The notes under the pieces: generated by a model
Database searches by the model: none
Told to the model about the DNA's origin: nothing
The model's input: the letters and a program-made list of their open reading frames with translations, nothing else
Shown here: positions 1-7,356 of the stretch, piece after piece
Numbering within the stretch: the first letter of the stretch is position 1
Layout of the letters: the number at the start of each line of letters is the position of its first letter
From: Lachnospiraceae bacterium UBA3711
GTDB lineage: Bacteria > Bacillota > Clostridia > Lachnospirales > Lachnospiraceae
Assembly (NCBI GenBank): GCA_002371345.1
Contig: DFHY01000084.1
Span: forward strand, 1-12,246
Reading direction: 5' to 3'
Length of the DNA stretch: 12,246 nt
Translations under genes and position numbers: made by a program

Positions 1-639
1 TCTTTCGTGGCGGCGCCTTCCGGCAGGGCAGGCTTCGTTCTTCTGATTGTCATTGATCTGCTTCTGGATTACGTGGTTATGATACTGGCAAAGATGTTCC
101 AGGCAGGCCAGTACTTTATGTCGCTGAATATAGCACGCTACAACCGCGTGTCAGTCAGCGACCTCTTTCTGCCGTTCAGATATGATACCGCGAAGGCATT
201 CAAGCTCTGTGCCATACTGGCGCTGGTTGAGACTGTATGCCTGGCGCCGTTTACCGTCTGTGTCTCCAACCTGCTCTATGTTGGAGCTTTCGGCATCGGC
301 ACCGGCACTGCCGTATCTGTTCTGGCCATCTTCCTGCTGACCTTCGGCGGCATCGTCAGTCTGATCGGGCTGGAGCTTCTTATAGCTTTCCCTCTGAGCC
401 AGGCGCTCTTTCTGTACATTGACCATCAGGAATACAGCGCCCGGGAGTGCCTGTCCAGGAGCCGTTCCCTGATGTCCGGAAATGTGATCGGGTATTTCCG
501 GCTCCATCTGTCACTGATCGGATACTTCGCTCTGTGTATAGTCAGCCTCGGACTGGGGCTTGTCTGGGTTCTGCCGTATCTGAATGTCATAAGGGCGAAC
601 TACTATATGAACCTGACCGGCACGTACAAGCCATACTGA
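1..639 (+). CDS. DUF975 family integral membrane protein, 5' end missing
   Basis: The frame is already open at base 1, so the start lies outside the window; the GTG at 7 is probably an internal valine. At least 212 residues are visible. There are about four to five hydrophobic membrane segments. The C-terminal third carries the signature I associate with DUF975: an SRSLMSGN motif, then a hydrophobic LSLIGYFAL segment, a glycine-rich SLGLGLVWVLPY segment and a tyrosine-rich NYYMNLTG end. DUF975 proteins are small Firmicute membrane proteins of unknown biochemical role, so no reaction can be assigned. The gene converges on the giant secreted-protein gene with only 50 bases between the two stop codons. 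I see no convincing GC-rich hairpin in that gap, so the two transcripts may overlap at their 3' ends. Confidence 0.8.
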   Translation, partial: SFVAAPSGRAGFVLLIVIDLLLDYVVMILAKMFQAGQYFMSLNIARYNRVSVSDLFLPFRYDTAKAFKLCAILALVETVCLAPFTVCVSNLLYVGAFGIGTGTAVSVLAIFLLTFGGIVSLIGLELLIAFPLSQALFLYIDHQEYSARECLSRSRSLMSGNVIGYFRLHLSLIGYFALCIVSLGLGLVWVLPYLNVIRANYYMNLTGTYKPY

Positions 640-689
640 TATTGGATAGTGGCACTGCGAAACAAATCCTCCCGGGTAACCAGGAATTA

Positions 690-3600
690 TTATTTTTTCT
701 TCGTTACCATCTTCTTAACTGCGCTCCACTCAGAATACCCTCCTGCGCCATCCGTATATCGAATCCGCACGTAGTAGGCAGTACTCTTCTGCAAGCCTTT
801 CAGTGCTAACTTATCCTTCCCCTTCCCGACAGATCTTTTAAAAACATCATTCCTGAAATTCGGATCTGTACTGTACTGCACTTCAATGCTCTTGATCTGT
901 TTCCAGAGCGCTTTCGTCTTCTTTGTCTTCTTCAGCTTCTTCCAGGTGATGGCAGCCTTGCCCTTGGCGGCGGCCTTTGCCTTTTTCAGCACAGGCACCT
1001 GGCGGATCGTGATGTTAGTCTGCTCAGCTGCAGCCTGTGCCGCAGCCTGAGCGGCTGCTTGTGCCGCTGCCTGTGCGGCTGCTTGTGCCGCCGACCGTGC
1101 AGCTTGGAGGCGCGCAGCTTCAGCGGCTCTGGCAGCCTGTGCGGCCGCTTCCGCCTCACGCTTCTTACGAGCTGCCTCGGCAGCTGCTTCCGCCTCGCGC
1201 TTCTTACGGGCCGCCTCGTCTGCTGCAGCCTGCTCCGCTTTCTTGACGGAGTTCTCTGCATTGGTCAGCTTCGAAAGAACCTGTGCGCTGATCAGTTTCT
1301 TCTGATTTGCGCTCAGGGAATTGTAAGCCGTACGGGCCGCTGTCACGGAGGCTTTCTCACTCACCCCGGCGTTTTCATTTAATCTGGCAAGCTTGTTCCA
1401 CACGGAGTCCACCTTGGAAAGTTCCTGCCGGCTCAGCTCCCCGGATGCAGCTTCATCTGTGAAGAGTCTCCCGCAAAGATCACACTGCCAGTATCCGGCA
1501 TGGCCATCCACGGAGCCGGCCGGCATTGTCGCTTCCTGTTTGTTCAGATGATCCGCATGCGCGTGAATGACAACTTTTAATGTATCATTCGCTTCGTGTC
1601 CCGTTGCTTCCCGTGCATGGACCCAGATCTCTTCCTCAACAGTCTCTCCTTCGGCGCTGCGCGCCAATGCGTCTGCTGAGACGATTACCGTGTCGTCTGG
1701 TTCATTTTCCGGTCCCTCGAATGCAAACAGGAACGGATTCCCGCCGTCAAACCAGAAGCGCTTGATCGATGCCTCAACGCCTTCCGGATTCTGCATGGAC
1801 TGAATCAGCATCTTCGCCGGAAGCAGATTCTGCGACATCAAATCCTGAATGGTATAGGTTTCTCCGGGTGCGGCATAGAGCGTCGCCTCATCGCTGATGT
1901 CAACTGCGCCACGTGAAGTATTTATGGATACATTGATCCACAGATCTTCCTCATAACCGCCGTTATGACGGACATGAAGCCGGAACCCTGTCTCCCCTGT
2001 TCGTGCAAGAGCACTTATCATATTGTTGGTTGAATCGATGGATATCCTGCTGTCATCGACATCGAAATATTGAATTGTATACTCCTTCTTTGGAACTGTC
2101 TGCGTAGCATATTCTCCTGTTTCAGAATTATAAGAATCCATGTACATTTCAACATTGATCTGGATATCCCTCTCACCAACGAGCAAATTGTAATAGTCCT
2201 TTGCTTCCGTCCAATATACGGTATCCGACACATGCAGCCAAGTGCAGTGCTCTGTAATCCCGTCAACTCCATTAAATGTATATTTAATCAGGGCATGTCC
2301 CGGTTTTTCCGCACGGATAAACCAGTCATTCCCTTCCTGCACCGGAACGAGCGCCCCCTCATCGCCTTCAGAAACCTTTATAACCTCAATTTTTGAGATC
2401 GTCACCTCATAGTACCTGCCGCGTTCATCGCTGTCCGGATCCTCGCACTGATTAGTGGAATCTTCCGCGTAGAACTGCGCCTTACCATCCGTATAGTAGA
2501 AGCCTTTTCCGGGCAATGTCCAGGCTTCATCATCCTCCATAGAGTAAATGCCGCCGGCAATCTGAATCCCGTATGTCTCATCCGCGATCGTGATTCCGTT
2601 CAGCTCAGCGGTCAGCCGCAGGTCAAACCCGGTCACTTCGTCGCCATACGGATTGTATTCATAGCGAAGCGCGTTCCAGACCTGTGTCAGGCGTTCGCCG
2701 CCCACCAATGAAAGCCCATTGCCGCCCAGTTCATCCGTACGGAATGTAAATGGAGCCTTCGACTCGTCGATCCTTCTTCCGGCTTCTTCTCCCTCCGTTT
2801 TGATCTCATATGTGGAAAGAGGGACAAATTCATCCTGCTTATTCTCTTCGCTCCACTGCCATCTCCCCGCCGCGACATTCCAGGTTACAGGATAGCCTGC
2901 TTGCTCCAATGCCTTCAGTCCGGAGACATTATACTCTGCCGAGAACGATTCATCTGTATAGAAGCGGGGAACTGCAGCTCCGGTGCGGGGTGGCGTTACG
3001 GTGAAACTGACACCGGCGTCAAAACGGTCAAAGTACAGGCGTTTTCTGATCAGTTCCCTGTCTTCCTCACCTTCCACTTTCTCAAAAGCGATCAGGTCAA
3101 AGCCGCAGTCCCAGTCTGCAATACGCTGAACGGTAAAGGGGCCTGTTCCGCTTCCATGTCCTCCTCTCAGAACATTCCCGCCCTGATCCTTTATGATCAC
3201 GTCCGGGCGATCTTCTTCATCGTTGAAGAGGGGCGGATCATCCTCATTTAATCCGCTTTGATCGTCCCATTCCAGAACGTAGTAGATATTGTTCCCCTCA
3301 TATGGTACCTGAGCTTCTCCCTCCTTCAACTGGCACACTGAAGGATTCAGAGAAGCAATTCCTCCAACCGGAAGACTTCTGTCCCATTCATCCGCCAGCT
3401 GAATCTCAAGGCTTGTGTCATCGACGAATAATGACCGCTCCGTCTCCGCAATCTGCCACTCATTAGCGGGATTCTCCTCATCCCGGTCAAGCAGCCGGGC
3501 CCGAACCTTAATATCCATTGCGGGTGTTCCGTTTTCTCCCGCAATGCTCTTTATCGTGAGCGACCGGTCTTCCCCTCCGACCGTGACGGTATACCAAAGG

Positions 3601-6182
3601 TCGTCTTCGTCATCGCTGAAATAACCTTTTTCCAGTTTCAGTTTGTTGCCTTTCGCATCCTTCGCGGTCCAGAACCTGTCATATTCAGCCGCAGTCTCCC
3701 AATCCATATTATTCTGATCCAGCCAGTTGTCGTCCATCCATTCGACCCGAACCTCATACCGGATCTCGTTTCTGGAGACATCCACCTCCCGTCTTTCTCC
3801 GGTATTCCGATCCTGCTCTTCGGCACTGGTTACCGGCAGGATCTTGATCGTGCTGCCGGTCAGAAGCCGGTCGCTCCCGGTAGAGGTCTGCAGATCAATA
3901 TATGCCCGGAAGTCGTCGACCCAGACCATGAAGGTCTGTTGGATCTCTTTATAAAGAGTCTCACCATCCTTAAGCTCCAGCGTCAAAGTTATCTCCGCCT
4001 CGCCGCCGCGGATTGCCCGGAATTCCCATCCGGCCGCCTCTTCCTTGTATGCAGCCGTCACGGCATCCCGTGTGTCGTACGCATCCTTGTCAGATACGAT
4101 ACTCACGTTTTTCACGACTGCATGCAGCCGCTTCTCATTCGGATAATCGGCATTCCAGACTCTGAGCATGCGGCCCTCATCTTTTTTGATAAAGAATCCG
4201 TCTCCCGGGAACTGGTTTTCGTCTTCCCAATAATCGTCTATCTCCGGCTCATGCAGATGCAGCCAGGCATCCGTATCCCGCAGTCTTTCTCCCTCCGAAC
4301 CTTTGACAAAGAGTTCTGCCACCGCCCGAACGTCTTTTCCGTCTGTCTTTTCAAAAAGATTCCCGATATTGAGAAACCGTATAACGCTCTCATCTTCCTC
4401 TTGAGAAACGGTATAGTCCACCCCTTCTGTCAGAAGTGTTCCCCAGCTATCCTGCTCCCAGACGCCAACCATGAGACAAAGATCGAAATAGTTCTGCCAT
4501 CCCTCTCCCAGGCTTTCTGTGTTCAGGCTCATCTCCGCCTTTAACGCGTCTGTAAAAGCTTTCTGATCATGCTGCTCAAACCAGATGTCATAATCCAGGC
4601 CATTAAAATGATATTCCCTGTCCACCTGCCGGATATTACCGTTTTCTTTCCATTCCGCATGGATGTGCAGGTTTGTGTCCCAGTCTGTCTTTCTTTTGAT
4701 CGTAATGGTATTGCCGGCAGCAGTACCTCCGTTGCTCAGAGCCACCTCGTTTTCCGTAATCTCAAGCGCATTTTCATCAAAGTACAAAGAGAATACGGCA
4801 TCACCAATCGTTCTTACACCATTTTCATCGTACCCGTCCGCTGCTGTTCCTCCAAGCCGATGCGTCTTCACAGAGAATGATTCCGTCACAGACCGTCCGA
4901 TGCCGAGATTCTCATTCAGCATAGTCGGCACAATATCTGTATAATCTTTTGATACAAAGAAGCCTCTCTCATCATGACAGCGTTCTGTCGCCGACTCCCC
5001 ATAAAAGACATGTACATTGACTCTTATTTCTTCCCATATCTCTTCCGATTCAGATGGCAGCTCCTTCAGCTTCAGAATCGCTTTTGAAGGATACTCGTTG
5101 TCCTGCGTGATTTCTGCATACTCACTGCCCTTATCAATCGACCACACATAGGTAAGGCCCTCTCGATCCTCATGGTATATTTTTTCTGCATCCAGATACT
5201 TATGCCTGGCATCGGCAAACAGGTCAAACGTATCCCCGGGAAGTCCGTTGTGCCGCTTGTCCACGCTGTCCATATAGACCTCGAATACATCTGCGCCTAT
5301 ATAGAGATGAGCCTCATACTCCTTTGTAACATCATGCAGATCCTTATACTGAATCCGGAACGTCACGGTACCGAAAGCATCATCTTTGATCCTGTAATAC
5401 CACCAATAATCCTCGCTGTTTTCATCGCGATGGAAGTCATCGAGCAGATCTTCCCCGTCTTTCACATTAACAGCTGTAACATAGTATTGCTCACCATGGC
5501 CATCCGGATCTTCACTGTTCTCAACCCAGACCTCCCGGGAGCCTGCGATCGTACCGTCCCAGCCGGGAAGCAAATCCCGGTCTTGCTCAAAGTCATATTC
5601 TTCTCTGACATTCCCGTCGGCCTCATCTTCCTCCCCTTCTGATGCTGCGTTCAAATCTTCTCCCAACAGTTCAGAAGCAAGATCACCTTCTGATGCAATT
5701 TCAAGCTTCTGTTCTTCCCCGAACCCATCTGCAGAATCCTGCCCTTCCTCGGATGCAACTACGAGTTCCGGCTCTTCCCCGAATGCCTTTGCAGGTTCCG
5801 GCTCTTCCCCTGATGCGCTTGCAGGTTCCGGCTCTTCCCCTGATACGATCATAGGTTCCGGCTCCTCCCCGGATCCGTCAACGATCTGTTGTTCCTCCTT
5901 CAAGTCTTCCGGCCATGCTTCAACGCCATCCGGTCTGTCCGCGATAGTATCCTCCCCTTCTTCGAACAATTCCCCTACCGTGTCGTCTGACCCAGTATTT
6001 CCGTCAGAATCCACCAATTCTTCCAAGGCTTCCTCTGTCTTCTCTTCAGGAAAACCTGCCTCTGTCACTTCCTCTTCTTCCAGTCTGCCTGTATCCGAAA
6101 GATTCTCTTCTGCCCAGATTGGTGCACAATTGGAGAATGCAAGCAATCCCGCCATCAAAACTGCCATCATCCGCTTTTTCAT
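690..6182 (-). CDS. Giant secreted Ig-like surface protein with alanine-rich coil and Fn3-like C-terminus
   Basis: It encodes 1,830 residues. I chose the ATG at 6182 because it has a GGAGGAGG ribosome binding site five bases upstream and opens a normal signal peptide (MKKRMMAVLMAGLLAFSNC, likely cut after IWA near residue 24). An in-frame ATG at 6221 also has AGGAGG nine bases upstream and would add 13 polar residues. Visible order: acidic disordered tract 25-205 with 10-residue EEPEP-type repeats (104-163); beta-rich Ig-like region about 210-1535; a CDLCG module about 1540-1591; a helical module about 1590-1646 of a type (AxxAYNxLxxxQK) common in Firmicute surface proteins; alanine-rich coil 1647-1722; Fn3-like domain 1723-1830. 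There is no LPXTG sorting signal, no C-terminal membrane anchor and no lipobox, so it is probably secreted or non-covalently held. Binding partner unknown. I see no enzyme motif. Confidence 0.85.
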   Translation of the reverse strand: MKKRMMAVLMAGLLAFSNCAPIWAEENLSDTGRLEEEEVTEAGFPEEKTEEALEELVDSDGNTGSDDTVGELFEEGEDTIADRPDGVEAWPEDLKEEQQIVDGSGEEPEPMIVSGEEPEPASASGEEPEPAKAFGEEPELVVASEEGQDSADGFGEEQKLEIASEGDLASELLGEDLNAASEGEEDEADGNVREEYDFEQDRDLLPGWDGTIAGSREVWVENSEDPDGHGEQYYVTAVNVKDGEDLLDDFHRDENSEDYWWYYRIKDDAFGTVTFRIQYKDLHDVTKEYEAHLYIGADVFEVYMDSVDKRHNGLPGDTFDLFADARHKYLDAEKIYHEDREGLTYVWSIDKGSEYAEITQDNEYPSKAILKLKELPSESEEIWEEIRVNVHVFYGESATERCHDERGFFVSKDYTDIVPTMLNENLGIGRSVTESFSVKTHRLGGTAADGYDENGVRTIGDAVFSLYFDENALEITENEVALSNGGTAAGNTITIKRKTDWDTNLHIHAEWKENGNIRQVDREYHFNGLDYDIWFEQHDQKAFTDALKAEMSLNTESLGEGWQNYFDLCLMVGVWEQDSWGTLLTEGVDYTVSQEEDESVIRFLNIGNLFEKTDGKDVRAVAELFVKGSEGERLRDTDAWLHLHEPEIDDYWEDENQFPGDGFFIKKDEGRMLRVWNADYPNEKRLHAVVKNVSIVSDKDAYDTRDAVTAAYKEEAAGWEFRAIRGGEAEITLTLELKDGETLYKEIQQTFMVWVDDFRAYIDLQTSTGSDRLLTGSTIKILPVTSAEEQDRNTGERREVDVSRNEIRYEVRVEWMDDNWLDQNNMDWETAAEYDRFWTAKDAKGNKLKLEKGYFSDDEDDLWYTVTVGGEDRSLTIKSIAGENGTPAMDIKVRARLLDRDEENPANEWQIAETERSLFVDDTSLEIQLADEWDRSLPVGGIASLNPSVCQLKEGEAQVPYEGNNIYYVLEWDDQSGLNEDDPPLFNDEEDRPDVIIKDQGGNVLRGGHGSGTGPFTVQRIADWDCGFDLIAFEKVEGEEDRELIRKRLYFDRFDAGVSFTVTPPRTGAAVPRFYTDESFSAEYNVSGLKALEQAGYPVTWNVAAGRWQWSEENKQDEFVPLSTYEIKTEGEEAGRRIDESKAPFTFRTDELGGNGLSLVGGERLTQVWNALRYEYNPYGDEVTGFDLRLTAELNGITIADETYGIQIAGGIYSMEDDEAWTLPGKGFYYTDGKAQFYAEDSTNQCEDPDSDERGRYYEVTISKIEVIKVSEGDEGALVPVQEGNDWFIRAEKPGHALIKYTFNGVDGITEHCTWLHVSDTVYWTEAKDYYNLLVGERDIQINVEMYMDSYNSETGEYATQTVPKKEYTIQYFDVDDSRISIDSTNNMISALARTGETGFRLHVRHNGGYEEDLWINVSINTSRGAVDISDEATLYAAPGETYTIQDLMSQNLLPAKMLIQSMQNPEGVEASIKRFWFDGGNPFLFAFEGPENEPDDTVIVSADALARSAEGETVEEEIWVHAREATGHEANDTLKVVIHAHADHLNKQEATMPAGSVDGHAGYWQCDLCGRLFTDEAASGELSRQELSKVDSVWNKLARLNENAGVSEKASVTAARTAYNSLSANQKKLISAQVLSKLTNAENSVKKAEQAAADEAARKKREAEAAAEAARKKREAEAAAQAARAAEAARLQAARSAAQAAAQAAAQAAAQAAAQAAAEQTNITIRQVPVLKKAKAAAKGKAAITWKKLKKTKKTKALWKQIKSIEVQYSTDPNFRNDVFKRSVGKGKDKLALKGLQKSTAYYVRIRYTDGAGGYSEWSAVKKMVTKKK
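1023..1094 (-). repeat. 12-bp tandem repeat coding for (AAAQ)n
   Basis: Six consecutive 12-base units encode SAAQ, four AAAQ and AAAE (residues 1697-1720 of the giant protein). Codon choice alternates between units (gctgc, gcagc, gcggc), so the DNA repeat is imperfect although the protein repeat is near perfect. It is the C-terminal end of the alanine-rich helical segment just before the Fn3-like domain. Confidence 0.9.
1137..1214 (-). repeat. 39-bp tandem duplication coding for AARKKREAEAAA(E/Q)
   Basis: Two adjacent 13-residue units (residues 1657-1682 of the giant protein) read AARKKREAEAAAE and AARKKREAEAAAQ. The charged KKRE pattern interleaved with alanines favours a long helix or coiled coil, acting as a stalk between the beta-rich ectodomain and the C-terminal Fn3-like domain. 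Confidence 0.9.
5694..5873 (-). repeat. 30-bp tandem repeats coding for acidic GEEPEPxxxS decapeptides
   Basis: Six 10-residue units lie at residues 104-163 of the giant protein. The first three are clean (SGEEPEPMIV, SGEEPEPASA, SGEEPEPAKA), followed by FGEEPELVVA and two decayed units (SEEGQDSADG, FGEEQKLEIA). The DNA of the first three is close to identical around ggttccggctc(t/c)tccc on the + strand. The tract is strongly acidic, rich in Glu, Pro, Ala and Ser, and sits just after the signal peptide within a longer acidic disordered region. Confidence 0.9.
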
Positions 6183-6356
6183 GTTTTCCTCCTCCTTCTC
6201 AGGTATCATAGTCAGATTCATAGGAGTCATCCTCCTGCACGAATCGCCTGAGCATGAAACAGGTATCCGCGCAGTGCAGCACCCTGCCTTGCTTTGGATC
6301 AGCAAGCCCACCCATCCGGGTCATGCGCCATCTCAGAATGCTGTGCTCTTGCAAAT

Positions 6357-6362
6357 AGTATA
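6357..6362 (-). promoter_or_regulatory. Candidate -10 element for the giant secreted-protein gene
   Basis: Read on the - strand this is TATACT, inside a TACTATACTAT run. No good -35 hexamer lies 16-18 bases upstream, where ACCATT is the best match. If used, it would give a leader of about 165 bases before the ATG at 6182. The missing -35 and the adjacent palindrome suggest activator dependence, but this is only a pattern match. Confidence 0.3.
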
Positions 6363-6383
6363 GTATGGGGCTTTTGGGAAATG

Positions 6384-6400
6384 GTGTGCTGCTAGCACAC
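6384..6400. promoter_or_regulatory. Perfect 7-bp inverted repeat, possible operator
   Basis: GTGTGCT and AGCACAC are separated by the three bases GCT. The palindrome lies 22 bases upstream of the candidate -10 element (- strand sense), so it overlaps the place where a -35 box would be. No T-run follows on either strand, so it is not a terminator. Confidence 0.35.
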
Positions 6401-6518
6401 AATCCATTCCGCCTTGTCGGAACTGCGCCCAGACCTTTTCCAGGCGGCAGAAAAAGCCTGCGTCCCAAGGGCTCTCATGCCTTTCGGGTACACAGGATTT
6501 CCGATAATCACTGCTGTC

Positions 6519-6827
6519 TTAGTATCTGCTGTTAATAAAGGTTAAGGATTTAAAGCCATATTGCTCACCATCTTTCTGTTGATAATAATATGATGTAAAG
6601 GTCAAAAGTCCTGAAGCCGAGGCATCCACATTTACCGTATTCACTAAAGCCACAATACAGTCCGTAATTCCGTAAACCACCTAGAAGCTAACTGCCATCT
6701 TCAGCATGGGATTACCGACTTTCCTCCTTTCCTTCAGTCGCTTAAAATGCATCAAAAAAGGAACCACCGAAGTGATTCCTGTATAGGTCATTATTTTTGT
6801 TGCCGCTTTAAAGATGAATGGCATCCG
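6519..6827 (-). pseudogene. Remnant of a small membrane protein, interrupted by TAG
   Basis: One - strand frame is open from 6827 to a TAA at 6519-6521 except for one TAG at 6681-6683, about 100 codons. The translation is protein-like: two hydrophobic stretches (around ITSVVPFLMHF and VVYGITDCIVALVN) separated by a basic loop (KRLKERRK), then a polar tail with SYYYQQKDGEQYGF. The first 47 codons could be read from an ATG at 6824, but no ribosome binding site precedes it. An in-frame TAA at 6828-6830 closes the 5' side, which abuts the GNAT stop at 6832. I do not recognise the family. It may be a decayed gene whose 5' end was replaced, or a chance open stretch; the terminator-like hairpin at 6754-6779 falls inside it. 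Confidence 0.4.
6754..6779 (-). terminator. Rho-independent terminator after the GNAT gene
   Basis: On the - strand GGAATCAC pairs with GTGGTTCC (8 bp, one G-T wobble) around a TTCG tetraloop and is followed at once by six Ts. It lies about 50 bases downstream of the GNAT stop codon, the right place to end that operon. Confidence 0.75.
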
Positions 6828-6831
6828 TTAA

Positions 6832-7356
6832 CTACAGTTCATATTCCAATGCATAATACATCGCCCTGCATTTTTCCTCTTCTTTAGAAGATGGCAGAAA
6901 CATGTCATCTTCAATTTCATCAAACCCGTTCCTCTTGTACAAAGAATATCCCCGATCCGTTGAATTCAAGGTGATAAAAGAAAAGCCTATCTGCTCATTC
7001 AATGTACTAATTCTTGTCATACAGTCCATTAATAAAACATCGGACAGATTGTATTCCTCACCGTCTTCTTCCATTTTCCATCCATGGTACTTCTCTTCGA
7101 CAGCAAAATCATTTATATGAACTGATCCGCCTATCTTCAGCATACGGCCATCCTGATCTTACATAATACACCCAGTGCATATGCTGTAATAGCCTATTAT
7201 ATGCGTTTGATCGTCAGACAGCCATATATATGTTCTTCCCACATAAGGATTTATAGCCTCTTCACTCCGAAGAAAATTGTCCAATACAATGTTTCCGCTA
7301 TTGAACGAGAATGCCAGCTTTTGCAAGCTGGCATCAAGCATTGTAATCCTATTCAT
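6832..7356 (-). pseudogene. GNAT-like acetyltransferase broken by an in-frame TAA
   Basis: Two open pieces, 7159-7356 and 6832-7143, are in the same frame, separated only by a TAA at 7159-7161 and five more codons (DQDGR). Joined, they give about 173 residues, the usual length of single-domain GNAT proteins. The first half has the N-terminal pattern FNSGNIVLDNFLRSEEA and the strand segment TYIWLSDDQTHIIGYYSI; the second has HINDFAVEEKYHG and a C-terminal YKRNGF motif typical of the last GNAT strands. GNAT enzymes move an acetyl group from acetyl-CoA to an amine; some are toxins that acetylate aminoacyl-tRNA. The usual (Q/R)xxGxG/A acetyl-CoA loop is not visible; an acidic stretch (KMEEDGEEYNLSDV) sits there. 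The start overlaps the upstream gene by eight bases. Re-initiation at the ATG at 7143 cannot be excluded, but a nonsense mutation is simplest. Confidence 0.7.

Larger units (their letters stand above)
6183..6518 (-). other. Intergenic stretch upstream of the giant secreted-protein gene
   Basis: I see no convincing gene in these roughly 335 bases. The stretch holds the two ribosome binding sites of the giant gene (cctcctcc at 6188-6195 on the + strand, and a second before 6221), a candidate -10 element near 6357 and a perfect 7-bp palindrome at 6384-6400. An 89-codon open frame across 6199-6468 runs into and overlaps the translation signals of the giant gene, and its product looks like nothing I recognise, so I treat it as non-coding leader DNA. 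Confidence 0.5.

Noticed and set aside
640..689. Bidirectional terminator between the DUF975 gene and the giant gene
   Set aside because: A T-rich run exists on the + strand, but no stem longer than a few pairs precedes it.
3939..4544. 201-codon + strand frame inside the giant gene
   Set aside because: Antisense to the giant coding region, no translation signal, and its protein does not look like a known family.
5694..5873. CRISPR-like array
   Set aside because: The 30-base units are contiguous with no unique spacers and keep a coding frame; they are protein repeats.
6126..6128. Cys19 of the giant protein as a lipoprotein site
   Set aside because: The residues before it are F-S-N, which do not fit the lipobox, while IWA five residues later fits ordinary signal peptidase cleavage.
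6183..6311. N-terminal extension of the giant protein to an ATG at 6311
   Set aside because: The extra 43 residues would bury the signal peptide; the ATG at 6182 has a strong ribosome binding site and opens a normal signal sequence.
6199..6468. 89-codon - strand open frame upstream of the giant gene
   Set aside because: It overlaps the ribosome binding sites and start region of the giant gene, has no good start signal and its product has no recognisable features.
7159..7161. Stop-codon reassignment or programmed read-through
   Set aside because: TAA is used as a normal stop for the giant gene, and no other gene in the window has an internal stop, so mutation is simpler.
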